From: Reyranella sp.
GTDB taxonomy: Bacteria > Pseudomonadota > Alphaproteobacteria > Reyranellales > Reyranellaceae
Assembly (NCBI RefSeq): GCF_030651995.1
Contig: NZ_JAUSBN010000061.1
Location: 1 to 64,000, forward strand
Direction of reading: 5' to 3'
DNA length: 64,000 nt
Part shown: piece after piece, positions 1-9,040 of the stretch
How positions within the stretch are numbered: position 1 is the stretch's first letter
Layout: each line of letters opens with the position of its first letter
Notes under the pieces: model-generated
Database searches by the model: none
What the model was told of the DNA's origin: nothing
The model's input: only the letters and a program-made list of their open reading frames with translations
Translations under genes and position numbers: made by a program

Positions 1-97
1 CTATCACGGCGTGACGCCGGTGCAGCCGGAGAACCCGGCCCAGCCCGCCTATCGCGACGGGCTGGTGGTGACGTTCAAGAAGAAGCCGCGGTCGTAG
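1..97 (+). CDS. C-terminal end of an unidentified protein (partial)
   Basis: The reading frame that enters at base 2 stays open for 31 codons and ends at TAG 95-97. The last residues are basic (FKKKPRS). The remaining peptide is too short to assign to a family. Codon use is like that of the neighbours, and a dispersed inverted repeat follows seven bases after the stop, as after several other genes here, so a true gene end is likely. The function is unknown. Confidence 0.55.
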   Translation, partial: YHGVTPVQPENPAQPAYRDGLVVTFKKKPRS

Positions 98-103
98 TGA
101 TCC

Positions 104-232
104 CCGTCGTCCTGAGCGGTGCGCCGAAGGCGCGTAGTCGAAGGACCTCTTTTTTTGTTTCAACGCGCCGTGCGCCAGAAAAGAGGGCCTTCGACTGCGC
201 CGCCCTTCGGGAGTCTCCGCTCAGGACGACGG
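104..232. repeat. Dispersed inverted-repeat element, copy 1
   Basis: The outer arms CCGTCGTCCTGAGCG (104-118) and its exact reverse complement (218-232) enclose inner arms built on GTCGAAGGxCCTCTT (138-152) and AAGAGGxCCTTCGAC (181-195), so the whole unit can fold into one long hairpin. It lies between two convergent genes. Its right arm runs into the end of the LigB-like gene and supplies that gene's TGA stop. Related copies occur at 32929, 40482, 42749, 53443 and 59853. Confidence 0.85.
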
Positions 233-1069
233 AGTGTTTTGTTGGGCGGGAGGAAGCTCAAAGCTGCCGAGCGTGCAGCTCACTGCGAAGATCGGGACAG
301 GCTCGCAGAAATCGATCCTTCCCGTCGCGCCCCCGGCCGCAGCCGCGGCGGCGATGAACGTCCGGATCTCGAAGCCGCCCTGGCCGGCCTCGCGATAGAT
401 TTCGGCGTCGGTGTAGGACAGAAGCGCCTCGCGGTCGTTGGCCGACCAGCGACGCAGGAACTCGCGATCCCATTCGTGATTGATCTTGCCTGAGTCCGGC
501 GTGGCCGGCCAATGCGAGAGGCCGCCGGTACCGATCAGCGCAATGCGTTCCGGAACGGCGTCGACCGCACGGCGCAGCGCCTCGCCGAACGCCCAGGCGC
601 GGGCCAGCGGGGCGAGCGGCGGGCCCTGGCAGTTGATGTTGGCCGGGACGATCGGCAGGTCGTAGTCGGGCGTCAGGAAGTGCAGCGGCACCGAGATGCC
701 GTGATCGAACTTCCATTCCTCGGCATAGGCCACGTCAACCGTCTGCATGACGGTCTCGATCAGCCGGCGCGACAGGGCCTTGTTGCCCGGCACGGTCGTA
801 CGCCGGATGCGCAGGAAGGCCTCATCCTCGATCGGGCCCTCGTAGCTGTCGGCCATGCCGATCGCGAAGGCCGGCATATTGTTCATGAAGAAGTTGGCGA
901 AGTGTTCGGCCGCGATCACCACCAGCGCATCGGGTCGGGTGGCCCGCATCTCATCGCCCATGCGACGGAACGCAGTCTCCAGCGCCTGCCGAGTCTGGGT
1001 GTCGGCGCGCTCGGCGCGACCGGTGATGCCGGGGGCATGACTGCAGGCGCCGCAATAGACCAGGGGCAT
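221..1069 (-). CDS. LigB-type class III extradiol ring-cleavage dioxygenase, catalytic subunit
   Basis: The 282-residue product matches the LigB/MhpB family of non-haem Fe(II) extradiol dioxygenases, which open catechol-type rings next to the hydroxyl pair. H11 and H56 (AEHFANF) are in the places of the family's iron ligands, E234 in GGFEIRTF is a possible third ligand, and H186 in GTGGLSHWP is in the place of the catalytic acid/base. The ATG overlaps the stop of the upstream LigA-like gene (ATGA), which fits a two-subunit enzyme. The substrate cannot be read from the sequence; protocatechuate, gallate and related acids are all possible. The last residues and the TGA come from a dispersed repeat, so the original C-terminus may have been replaced. 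Confidence 0.85.
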   Translation of the reverse strand: MPLVYCGACSHAPGITGRAERADTQTRQALETAFRRMGDEMRATRPDALVVIAAEHFANFFMNNMPAFAIGMADSYEGPIEDEAFLRIRRTTVPGNKALSRRLIETVMQTVDVAYAEEWKFDHGISVPLHFLTPDYDLPIVPANINCQGPPLAPLARAWAFGEALRRAVDAVPERIALIGTGGLSHWPATPDSGKINHEWDREFLRRWSANDREALLSYTDAEIYREAGQGGFEIRTFIAAAAAAGGATGRIDFCEPVPIFAVSCTLGSFELPPAQQNTPSS

Positions 1070-1422
1070 CAGCGCGTCTCCCGTTCGGCCTTGAGGCGGG
1101 CGTCGTGCGCCTCGACGCCTTCGTAGCCGGTTGCGGCATAGACGCCTTCACGCACCGGGCCGTACTCCTTCAGCCCTTGCCGCATGCGCTCGAGATAGTC
1201 GGTCCACTCGATACGGTGCAGCGCCGCAAAGTGCATCAGGAGCTGGCCGTTGACGCCCAGCACGTAGAGAAGCCCGATGTCGGGCTTCGCCAGCGCGCCG
1301 ATCTCCTCCTGGGTGAGATCGTAGTCGCCGAGCACGGCGTCGCGCTCGTCGGCATAGCGCTGCCGCGTGCGCGGGTCGCGGTTGAGCTGATAGATCAGCT
1401 TCTGGACCTGGTAGAGGCTCAT
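1069..1422 (-). CDS. LigA-type small subunit of extradiol dioxygenase
   Basis: This is a 117-residue, helix-rich protein of the LigA family, the non-catalytic subunit that covers the active site of LigAB-type dioxygenases. Typical features are the N-terminal YQLNRDP segment and the central LLYVLGVNGQLLMHFAAL stretch. I chose ATG 1422 because GGGAGG lies just upstream and the family usually begins about here; a longer open frame continues upstream only as an antisense-like reading of the SDR gene. It is translationally coupled to the LigB-like gene by an ATGA overlap and follows the SDR gene by 32 bases. It is very likely the partner of that LigB protein. Confidence 0.82.
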   Translation of the reverse strand: MSLYQVQKLIYQLNRDPRTRQRYADERDAVLGDYDLTQEEIGALAKPDIGLLYVLGVNGQLLMHFAALHRIEWTDYLERMRQGLKEYGPVREGVYAATGYEGVEAHDARLKAERETR

Positions 1423-1454
1423 CCCCAGCCCTCCCGCGACTCCGGACGGAACGG

Positions 1455-2231
1455 TTAGCCGCCGCTGCCGATGGTCACGCCGGCATCGGCGATGATCGTC
1501 TGACCGGTGATGAAGGCGCCGGCCTTGCCGGCCAGCATCACGGCAATGCCGCCGATATCGTCCGGCTCGCCGATGCGCCCGAGCGGCGCGCCCTTGAGGC
1601 GGACGGCGAGATACTTCGGGTCGTCCCACAGAGCCTTGGCGAAGTCGGTCTTCACCAGGCCCGGCGCGATCGTGTTCACGCGAATATTGTCCTTGCCGTA
1701 CTCGACGGCGAGGTTGCGCGCGAGCTGCATGTCGGCGGCCTTGGAAATGCCGTAGGCGCCGATCACCGGGGTGCCGCGCACGCCGCCGATCGACGAGACG
1801 ATGATGATCGAGCCGTCCTTCTTGGCGCGCATGTCGGGCAGGCAGAAATTGATCAGCCACATGCTCGACAGGATGTTGTTGTGCATCACCTTCATGAACA
1901 CGTCGTCGGGCAGCTTCTCGTTCGGCCCGTAATAGGGATTCGAGGCGGCGTTGCAGACGAGGATGTCGACCGGGCCGAGCTGCTTGCGGGTCTCGGCGAT
2001 CAGATTCTCGCACTGCGACTTGTCGGAGATGTTGCAGGGAATGACGATGGCCTCGCCGCCGGCTGCCTTGATCTCCGCCGCCGCTTCCTCACAGGCCGGC
2101 GCCTTGCGGCTCGACACCACGACCTTGGCGCCCTGCAGCGCGAGGTGCAGGGCGATCGACTTGCCGATGCCCTTGCTCGAGCCGGTGACGACGGCGACCT
2201 TGCCGGTAAGGTCGAAAAGCGGCGATGCCAT
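1455..2231 (-). CDS. Short-chain dehydrogenase/reductase
   Basis: The 258-residue product is a classical SDR. It has the cofactor motif TGSSKGIG (residues about 16-23), the NAAS motif, a catalytic Ser in IIIVSSIGG, and the YGISK catalytic Tyr/Lys pair. It most likely interconverts an alcohol and a ketone with NAD(P)H in the cytoplasm. GGAGG precedes the ATG. It is the first gene of a three-gene unit with the LigA- and LigB-like genes, which suggests it acts on an aromatic or alicyclic compound upstream of ring cleavage. The substrate is unknown. Confidence 0.85.
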   Translation of the reverse strand: MASPLFDLTGKVAVVTGSSKGIGKSIALHLALQGAKVVVSSRKAPACEEAAAEIKAAGGEAIVIPCNISDKSQCENLIAETRKQLGPVDILVCNAASNPYYGPNEKLPDDVFMKVMHNNILSSMWLINFCLPDMRAKKDGSIIIVSSIGGVRGTPVIGAYGISKAADMQLARNLAVEYGKDNIRVNTIAPGLVKTDFAKALWDDPKYLAVRLKGAPLGRIGEPDDIGGIAVMLAGKAGAFITGQTIIADAGVTIGSGG

Positions 2232-2387
2232 TGAGCTGTCCTCCAGAATATTTCGGCTTCTTCTGTGGCATGAACGCGCGGAATCGAAAACCCCCGCAAC
2301 CTTGGCCGGGACCGCTCACGAAGGCCTGATTTGCCGGAAGCGACGGGACACTCCTAGTTTGGCACCTAGCCGCTCACAGGAGTTTCG

Positions 2388-2957
2388 ATGCGCGCTGCCA
2401 AAAGAATTGGGGCCATTCTTGCCGGACTTGCCGCTTTGCCCGCGCTTGCAGTCGCTGCCACGATCGGCGGCGTCTACTACGCGCCGCAGTACGACTACCG
2501 CGACTTCTTCGCCGCGACCGACGGCAAGAATTTTCCGGTGATCCTGGCGGGCAGCGCTTTCCCAGGCGTCGATGCGGGCGTGGTGGCGAGCGACCTCCTG
2601 CCGGCGATGCAGCGGGCCAAGCCCGCCCCGGCCCTCACCTTCACATACGAACGTCCGATTCCGCCGGCGAGTCCCGACTACCGACTGGTGCTGGTGTTCG
2701 ATCCCGCCAACAACCTCAATGCCGATCCCGTCTGCGCCGGCGAGCCGCCGCGCTTCCAGCCGGGCAAGCCGGGTCGCTTCTACGTCTATGCGATCTACTG
2801 CCGGAACGACCGGGCCATGTCCTTTACCACCGCATGGACACAGGCGACCGGCCCGTCCGATCCGCGCATCGAGCAGCTCTTCCGGCAGCTCTTCATGGTC
2901 ATCTGGACAGATCAGCAGCGGCGTTACGCCGAACTCGATCCCAGGTTCGTTCCCTGA
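2388..2957 (+). CDS. Exported protein of unknown function
   Basis: This 189-residue protein starts with a basic stretch and a hydrophobic segment (residues about 5-25), consistent with a signal peptide or membrane anchor. The rest is hydrophilic with two Cys residues (VCAGEP and IYCRND) that could form a periplasmic disulfide. AGGAG lies six bases before the ATG. I do not recognise the family. It lies about 90 bases upstream of tamA on the same strand, so a link with envelope biogenesis is possible but unproven. Confidence 0.7.
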   Translation: MRAAKRIGAILAGLAALPALAVAATIGGVYYAPQYDYRDFFAATDGKNFPVILAGSAFPGVDAGVVASDLLPAMQRAKPAPALTFTYERPIPPASPDYRLVLVFDPANNLNADPVCAGEPPRFQPGKPGRFYVYAIYCRNDRAMSFTTAWTQATGPSDPRIEQLFRQLFMVIWTDQQRRYAELDPRFVP

Positions 2958-3044
2958 TCGACCGCCCAAGACTCCAGGTCGCGATCGAATAGAGGCCGCA
3001 GGCGCATCCCTTTTGCCCGTAACGCGTTGTATGTGTCGCGTGGC

Positions 3045-4922
3045 ATGGCCTTTGTAAATCGCGAGTTCCTGCGCTGGACGCGCATATGCTGTCTCATTTC
3101 GCTCACATGGGCGGGAACGGCGAGCCTGTGGGCGCGCGCAGCCGATGCCCGGACCGCCACGGTCATCCTCACGGTGACCGGAGACGAGCGGATGTCGTCC
3201 GATCTCAAGGACCTGTCGGAGGATTTCCAGAAGCAGCAGCCCCTGACGGGAGATGCACTGGGGATATTGCAGGGCGCCCAGGCGGTTACCTCCCAGTTCA
3301 ATACGGCCCTGCGGTCGCGTGGTTTCTATGATGCGACGATCAAAGCCACGATCGAAGGAAAGCCGATTGCCGATGCCTCCGCCCTGGAGGCTCTCGAGGC
3401 CCGCGCCGATTCCGATCCGGCAACCGTCGACGTCACGATCGAGACGGGTCCGCGTTTTCGCATCGGTTCCATTGCCATCCGTCCGCCCGGGACGCAGCAG
3501 TCCCTGCCCGGCATCGACCGCGCGGAACTCGGCATCGCGCCCGGTGACCCCGCCGATGCCGCCGCCATCATCGCCGCCCAGGGCAAGCTGCTGGACGAAC
3601 TGCGCAAGCAGGGCCACGCGCTGGCCGCCATCAAGGATCGCGAAGTCATCGTCGATCACGCCACCCGCGAGGCCGAGGTAACCTTCGTGGCAGAGCCCGG
3701 CCCGCTCGCCAAGATGGGCCGGGTACGCTTTACCGGAACGGAGAAAGTCGACACGGCGTGGCTGCAGCGTCGCGTGCCCTTCAAGGAGGGCGAGCCCTAC
3801 TCTCCGGCCAAGGTCGAAGAGCTGCGCGGGAAACTCACCTCGCTCGGCACCTTCAATGCGGTGCGCCTGAAACCCGCGACGGAACTCGACGCCAATGGCG
3901 AGCTGCCGATCGAGGCCGAGCTGACCGACCGCCTCCAGCGCTCGATCGGCTTCGGGGTGAGCTACGAAACCCAGCTGGGCTTCGCGGTCGAGGGCTTCTG
4001 GGTCCACCGCAACCTGTTCGGCCAGGCCGAGAGCCTGCGCCTGTCCGGAGAGGTCAATCACATCGGCCAGGGCTACGCGATCCTCGATACGGGCTTCGCG
4101 TTCCGCGCCGCCTTCCGCAAGCCCGACTGGTGGCTGCCGGGACAGGATCTGCGGCTGGAAGCAGCGGCGCTGCGCGAAGTGGTCCCTGCCTATACGAGAA
4201 AGGCCGCCACCTTCTACGGCGGTTTCGACCGGATCTTTTCGCCGCGCTGGCAGGGCCGGCTCGGCCTGGCGGTCGAGATCGCCGACATCACCCGCAACGG
4301 CATCACCCAGAGCTATCGCATGCTCGGCCTGCAGGGGACGGCGCTCTACAATCGTGCCAACAGCGACCTCGACCCGACGCGCGGGTATCGCATCGAGTTC
4401 AACGTCCAGCCTTGGGTCGATACCGGACCAGGCAGCGACATGTTCACCATCCTGCGCCTGACCGGCCGTCACTACTGGGACATCGCCGAGCCCGGCCGCA
4501 CCGTGCTGGCGACGCGCGCCTCGTTCGGCATCGAGCCCACCACCAGCATCGGCGGCATCCCGCCCGACAAGCTCTTCTATGCCGGCGGCGGCGGCTCGGT
4601 GCGAGGGTTCGTCTACCAGACCGCCGGACCGCTCGACGCCTACGGCAACCCACTGGGCGGCGCGAGCGTCGTCGAGGCGAGCGTCGAATTGCGCCAGCGG
4701 ATCGGCAAGGCGTTCGGCGCCGTGGCCTTCGTCGATGCCGGCAGCGCCTACCCTGATGTCCTGCCGAACTTTTCGCAGTTGGCACCGAGAGTCGGCGCCG
4801 GCGTCGGCATCCGCTACTACACCGACTTCGGGCCGATCAGGGCCGATGTCGGCATCCCGCTGAACCGCCGGCCAAGCGATCCGCCGTTCGGCCTCTATGT
4901 CAGCCTGGGGCAGGCCTTCTGA
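3045..4922 (+). CDS. tamA: TamA-type outer membrane assembly protein (Omp85 family)
   Basis: TamA is an outer membrane protein of the BamA/Omp85 superfamily that works with TamB in inserting or exporting outer membrane components. The product has a hydrophobic N-terminal signal segment, POTRA-like repeats across about residues 30-290, and a C-terminal 16-strand barrel domain. The superfamily VRGF motif of barrel loop 6 is at residues 519-522, preceded by YAGGGGS, and the chain ends in Phe (SLGQAF), as is usual for barrel proteins. I start it at ATG 3045; an in-frame TTG at 3027 is possible. The stop overlaps the start of tamB (TGATG), the usual tamA-tamB coupling. Confidence 0.93.
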   Translation: MAFVNREFLRWTRICCLISLTWAGTASLWARAADARTATVILTVTGDERMSSDLKDLSEDFQKQQPLTGDALGILQGAQAVTSQFNTALRSRGFYDATIKATIEGKPIADASALEALEARADSDPATVDVTIETGPRFRIGSIAIRPPGTQQSLPGIDRAELGIAPGDPADAAAIIAAQGKLLDELRKQGHALAAIKDREVIVDHATREAEVTFVAEPGPLAKMGRVRFTGTEKVDTAWLQRRVPFKEGEPYSPAKVEELRGKLTSLGTFNAVRLKPATELDANGELPIEAELTDRLQRSIGFGVSYETQLGFAVEGFWVHRNLFGQAESLRLSGEVNHIGQGYAILDTGFAFRAAFRKPDWWLPGQDLRLEAAALREVVPAYTRKAATFYGGFDRIFSPRWQGRLGLAVEIADITRNGITQSYRMLGLQGTALYNRANSDLDPTRGYRIEFNVQPWVDTGPGSDMFTILRLTGRHYWDIAEPGRTVLATRASFGIEPTTSIGGIPPDKLFYAGGGGSVRGFVYQTAGPLDAYGNPLGGASVVEASVELRQRIGKAFGAVAFVDAGSAYPDVLPNFSQLAPRVGAGVGIRYYTDFGPIRADVGIPLNRRPSDPPFGLYVSLGQAF

Positions 4923-7900
4923 TGCGCCTACTCCGCATCACGGCCTCTTTGCTGGTCGCCGTCGTGGCGGTGGTCGGCCTCGCCTTCGCGGGCGTCCAGA
5001 CCGCACCGGGCAAGCGGTTGCTGGCGTCGGTGGCCTCCAGCCTCGCCTCCTCGCCGGATCAACAGATCCGCATCATCGGCATCGACGGTTTCGTGCCGAC
5101 AGACCTGAGCGTGGCGCGCGTCGAAATCGCCGACCGCACGGGCCCCTGGCTGCAGATCGCCGACGCTCGCCTTTCCTGGTCGTTCGCATCCCTGCTGGAG
5201 CGCAGGCTGCGTATCGAGCTGCTGTCGGCCGCGAAGATCGACGTGCTGCGCGCGCCGCAGGGAGAAAAGAAGGAAAGCACGCCCACGAGCGGCGGCCTCC
5301 AGCTCCCCTTCGACATTGACCTGCAGGCAATGCGGGTCGACGATCTCCATCTCGCGGCCGCTCTCGGCGGCATCGACTCCCACTGGAAGATCGGCGGCGA
5401 GGCGGCGATCGCCAGCGACCTCGGTGAAATCAGCGCCAGGCTCGCGGCCGACCGTCTGGGAGGCCCCACGGGCAAGCTCACCGCCGACGTGCGGCTGGAG
5501 CGGTCGCCTCGCAGGATCGCGGCCGACATCACGCTCGACGAGGCGTCGGGAGGCATCGTGGCGGCGCTGATGCAGCGGCCCGATCTGCCGGACATCTCCC
5601 TGAAGCTCTCGGCCCGAGGCGACGAACGGGACGGCACGGCCGAACTGACGGCCAAGGCCGGCGACGCGGCGACCGCAAAGGGCAGTCTCCGCTGGATGCC
5701 CGATGGCAGCGACACCGCTTTCCAGGCCAGCCTCGACGCCGGCGCGATCGATGTGCCGGCCCAGGGCGTCGCCTGGCAGGGTCTGCATCTCGAGTCGGAC
5801 GGCAAGCTGACTGGCGCGATCCGCGTACGGGGTACCGTGCAGGATTTGAAGCTTGCGACGCTCGATCCCCGCCTGCCCCAACCCGGCACCGTCGCGGTCG
5901 ACGCCACCATCGCAGATCTTGCCGGCGAAAAGATCAATATCCGATCGTTCGAAGTCGTCATGCCGCTCCTGCGCGTCAAAGGCGACGGCGACTACGTTGC
6001 GGCGGAGGATCGGGGCGAAGTGCGCGCGACAGTCGATCTGCCCAGCCTCGAACCCTTGTCCGCCATGGCCGGCCGTGCCCTGAGCGGCAAGGCGCAGGTC
6101 GACCTTACGGCGAGCATCTACAATGGCAACCTCTCCGCCCGTTGGCAGGGCCGTATCGACGATTTCGGCGCCCCCGACGTGCCGCAGGACCTGGTGGCCA
6201 CCGTCAATCTCGCCGGCAACGCCACGCTCGCACCCGATGGCACCTGGACGATCCGGGACGCGAAGCTCGGCAGCGACAGCGGCACGCTCACCGTGTCCGG
6301 CCGTGGCCACGAGGAGGCGGGCAGCCTCGACCTCGCCCTCGATCTGCCACGGCTGGCGACCTTCCGGGCCGAGGTGCAGGGCGCTGCAACCGCTGCGGCG
6401 ACCGTGGATTTCGGCGGCCCTGAAACCACGCTCAAGCTCAAGGTCGAGAGCCGCAATGTCGCCTACCAGAAAATCACTTCGCGTCGCCTCGTGCTCGACA
6501 CCTCCGTATCGCTGGCACCTGGAGGCAAGGTGGCGGGCACGGTCCAGGCCGAGGGTGAGGTGGCAGGTCAGCCGCTGTCGATCGGGGGCCGATTCTCGCA
6601 CGAAGAGGCCGCCGGCCTCTCCGTCCCGAACCTCCAGGGACGCTGGTCGAACGCGGTGCTCGACGTCACCAATCTTGCCATTGCCCAGACGCGGACGACG
6701 GGGCACGCACGGCTGGCAATTCCCCAGCTCAAGGATGTCGAGGCGCTGGCCGCGCTGGGCCTTGAAGGGTCGCTGGTTGCGGATGTCACGGCCGATCCGA
6801 ATGCCCCCGCGGGCCGGCTCGACGTCTCGGTCAAGGGCACCAACCTTGCCGGCCAGGGCCTGGGCGCCGCCACGCTCGACCTCAAGGGGCATGTCGACGA
6901 CCCGGCCGGCCGGGCCTCCACGGACCTCGCGCTCGACGCGACACGCCTGCGCGGCGCCGGGGGACTGTCCACTCTGAAGGCGACGGCCAAGGGCGATCGC
7001 GCGAACGGCATCGATGTCACGCTGCTGGGCTCAGGCCCGGAACTCTCGGCCGATCTCGCGGCGAAGGTCGAGTTCCCGGCCGATGAGATCCGCATCGCCC
7101 TATCCAGATTCAGCGGCCGTTATCGCGACATCCCGCTCGGCCTGAATGCGCCGACGAAGATTGTCGTGGCCGGTGCACGCATCGTGATCGATCCGACGAA
7201 CCTGCGCGTCGGCGCCGGCCGGGTGGACCTGCGCGGCACGCTCGATCCCGTGGCCAGCGACCTCCAGGCCGAAATCGCGGGCCTGCCGCTCGCCCTGATC
7301 GACACGTTCGCCCCGGGTGCCGGGCTGGAAGGCACGCTCCAGGCCAAGGTTCGGGCGACCGGCGCGATGGGTGCGCCCCGGCTGGAGGCAAGCTACAGCG
7401 CCGCCGGGGTCCGCGTACGCCGCCCCGACGCGGGACTGATCCCAGCCCTGTCGCTGCAGGGAACCGCCTCCCTCGTCGGCCAGCAGGCGAGCCTCGACGC
7501 ACGGCTGGCCGCTGGCGGCAGCACAAACTTGACGATGAAAGGCACTGGAACTGTGCCCCGCGGGGCCGGGCCTGTCGCTGCCAAGATCGCCGTTGGAGGC
7601 TCGATCGACATCGCGCCTTTTGCGCCCCTCCTGGGCAACGACATCCGTAACGTGAGTGGCCGGCTCCGGCCCAACCTGTCGGTGTCCATCGACGGCACGC
7701 AGATCACCGGTACCGGCGCGATCGACTTCGAAGCCGGTGCGCTGACCATGCCGGAAGCAGGTCTGAAACTGAGCGGCGGCCAGGGCCGCTTCGTCCTGCA
7801 GGGGGACACGCTGCAGGTGCAGCGGCTCACCTTCCGGGCGGGTACTGGCACCGTGAACGGCAGCGGCTCGATACGGGTCGATGTCGAACGCGGTCTCGTC

Positions 7901-8923
7901 CTCGACCTCGGGCTGGCGACGCAGCGCGCGCTGCTGGTCAGCCGGCCCGACATGGTGGCGACGGTCTCCAGCACGCTCAAGATCACAGGGACGACCTCCT
8001 CGGGTATCGAGATCTCCGGGCCCGTCACCATCGATCGGGCCGAGATCTCGGTGGGCGGCGGCCAGACCGCGTCCTTCCCGACCCTGGACGTGCGAGAGAT
8101 CAACAAGCCGGGTGCCGCCGTTGCGGCCACACAGCCGGCGCAGCGCCGGACGTCCCCGAAGGCCCCGCCGCCGCCCGACGCTACGCCGATCAAGCTGGCG
8201 CTCGACGTGCGGGCGCCCCAGGCGATCTTCGTCCGCGGCCGCGGTCTGGACGCCGAGATGAGTGGCCAGCTCACGGTCAGCGGCAGCCCGAGCGCGCCCG
8301 CCGTGGTCGGCGGCTTCACCATGCGGCGCGGCACGTTCAGCCTGGGGAGCCGTCGACTAACCTTCTCCAAGGGAATCGTGACTCTCGACAACCTCAACAC
8401 GATCGATCCGCGCCTCGACTTCCTCGCAACCACGACGGCCAATTCCGCCACGATCGGGGTCGCCATCACGGGGACAGCCCGCGAACCGAAGCTGGAAATC
8501 ACCTCGACGCCCTCCATGCCACCGGACGAGGCGATGGCCCTCCTCATTTTCGGCAAGCCGGCCTCCCAGCTCGGGGCGTCGGAGCTGGTTCAGGTTGGCC
8601 AGGCGCTCGCCGAGCTGGCCGGCCAGTCTCCAGGCGAGGGTGTCCTGAGCCGGCTGCGCAAGGGACTGGGGCTCGACCAGCTGAGCATCGGATCCTCTGC
8701 TTCCTCGACCGGCGAGCCTTCGGGAGCAGGAGCGAGCGGAGTGTCCCTCGAAGCGGGCCGCTACGTGGCGCCCGGCGTCTATGTCGGCGCCCGGCAGGGG
8801 GCGGCGGGCAATTCCAGCCGCGGCGTCGTGCAACTCGACGTCTTTGACAACATCAAGGTGGAGGGCGACATCGGCGCGAATTCCACAGGCCGCGTTGGGG
8901 TAAAGGCGGAGTGGGACTACTGA
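4922..8923 (+). CDS. tamB: TamB translocation/assembly module subunit (DUF490)
   Basis: TamB is a very long, mostly beta-strand protein anchored in the inner membrane that spans the periplasm to TamA and is thought to help move lipids or barrel proteins. The 1333-residue product has an N-terminal membrane segment (residues about 5-22), a long repetitive beta-rich body, a proline-rich spacer (APPPPDATP, about residue 1085), and the conserved C-terminal DUF490 domain including the PPDEAMALLIFGK region near residue 1200. The ATG shares bases with the tamA stop, so the two are translated together. Its length fits the family. Confidence 0.93.
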   Translation: MRLLRITASLLVAVVAVVGLAFAGVQTAPGKRLLASVASSLASSPDQQIRIIGIDGFVPTDLSVARVEIADRTGPWLQIADARLSWSFASLLERRLRIELLSAAKIDVLRAPQGEKKESTPTSGGLQLPFDIDLQAMRVDDLHLAAALGGIDSHWKIGGEAAIASDLGEISARLAADRLGGPTGKLTADVRLERSPRRIAADITLDEASGGIVAALMQRPDLPDISLKLSARGDERDGTAELTAKAGDAATAKGSLRWMPDGSDTAFQASLDAGAIDVPAQGVAWQGLHLESDGKLTGAIRVRGTVQDLKLATLDPRLPQPGTVAVDATIADLAGEKINIRSFEVVMPLLRVKGDGDYVAAEDRGEVRATVDLPSLEPLSAMAGRALSGKAQVDLTASIYNGNLSARWQGRIDDFGAPDVPQDLVATVNLAGNATLAPDGTWTIRDAKLGSDSGTLTVSGRGHEEAGSLDLALDLPRLATFRAEVQGAATAAATVDFGGPETTLKLKVESRNVAYQKITSRRLVLDTSVSLAPGGKVAGTVQAEGEVAGQPLSIGGRFSHEEAAGLSVPNLQGRWSNAVLDVTNLAIAQTRTTGHARLAIPQLKDVEALAALGLEGSLVADVTADPNAPAGRLDVSVKGTNLAGQGLGAATLDLKGHVDDPAGRASTDLALDATRLRGAGGLSTLKATAKGDRANGIDVTLLGSGPELSADLAAKVEFPADEIRIALSRFSGRYRDIPLGLNAPTKIVVAGARIVIDPTNLRVGAGRVDLRGTLDPVASDLQAEIAGLPLALIDTFAPGAGLEGTLQAKVRATGAMGAPRLEASYSAAGVRVRRPDAGLIPALSLQGTASLVGQQASLDARLAAGGSTNLTMKGTGTVPRGAGPVAAKIAVGGSIDIAPFAPLLGNDIRNVSGRLRPNLSVSIDGTQITGTGAIDFEAGALTMPEAGLKLSGGQGRFVLQGDTLQVQRLTFRAGTGTVNGSGSIRVDVERGLVLDLGLATQRALLVSRPDMVATVSSTLKITGTTSSGIEISGPVTIDRAEISVGGGQTASFPTLDVREINKPGAAVAATQPAQRRTSPKAPPPPDATPIKLALDVRAPQAIFVRGRGLDAEMSGQLTVSGSPSAPAVVGGFTMRRGTFSLGSRRLTFSKGIVTLDNLNTIDPRLDFLATTTANSATIGVAITGTAREPKLEITSTPSMPPDEAMALLIFGKPASQLGASELVQVGQALAELAGQSPGEGVLSRLRKGLGLDQLSIGSSASSTGEPSGAGASGVSLEAGRYVAPGVYVGARQGAAGNSSRGVVQLDVFDNIKVEGDIGANSTGRVGVKAEWDY

Positions 8924-8958
8924 TCCGGACGACGGAAAGTTTCTTTGTGCACGGGATC

Positions 8959-8983
8959 GGAACTTCCCCGGGGGCTGCGCGTT
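8959..8983 (+). promoter_or_regulatory. EcfG-type (general stress sigma factor) promoter candidate
   Basis: GGAAC at 8959-8963 and CGTT at 8980-8983 are separated by exactly 16 bases. This is the consensus known for alphaproteobacterial EcfG sigma factors. Transcription would begin near 8990, giving a leader of about 50 bases before the OmpA-like lipoprotein ATG at 9041. Confidence 0.6.
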
Positions 8984-9040
8984 TAAGCCCTCGGACGGAC
9001 CCGCCGTGGGTTGGATCCGAAAATCGAGGGAAACCATTCC

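Noticed and set aside
2370..2387. A TGGCAC box upstream of the exported-protein gene as a sigma-54 promoter
   Set aside because: The -24 half matches, but the expected TTGC five bases later is absent and no activator gene is near.
2316..4472. A 718-codon minus-strand frame opposite tamA and the exported-protein gene
   Set aside because: The plus-strand genes have clear family motifs and good starts. The minus-strand translation shows none.
4928..6892. A 654-codon minus-strand frame opposite tamB
   Set aside because: It is antisense to a recognised gene with normal codon use, and its translation resembles no family.
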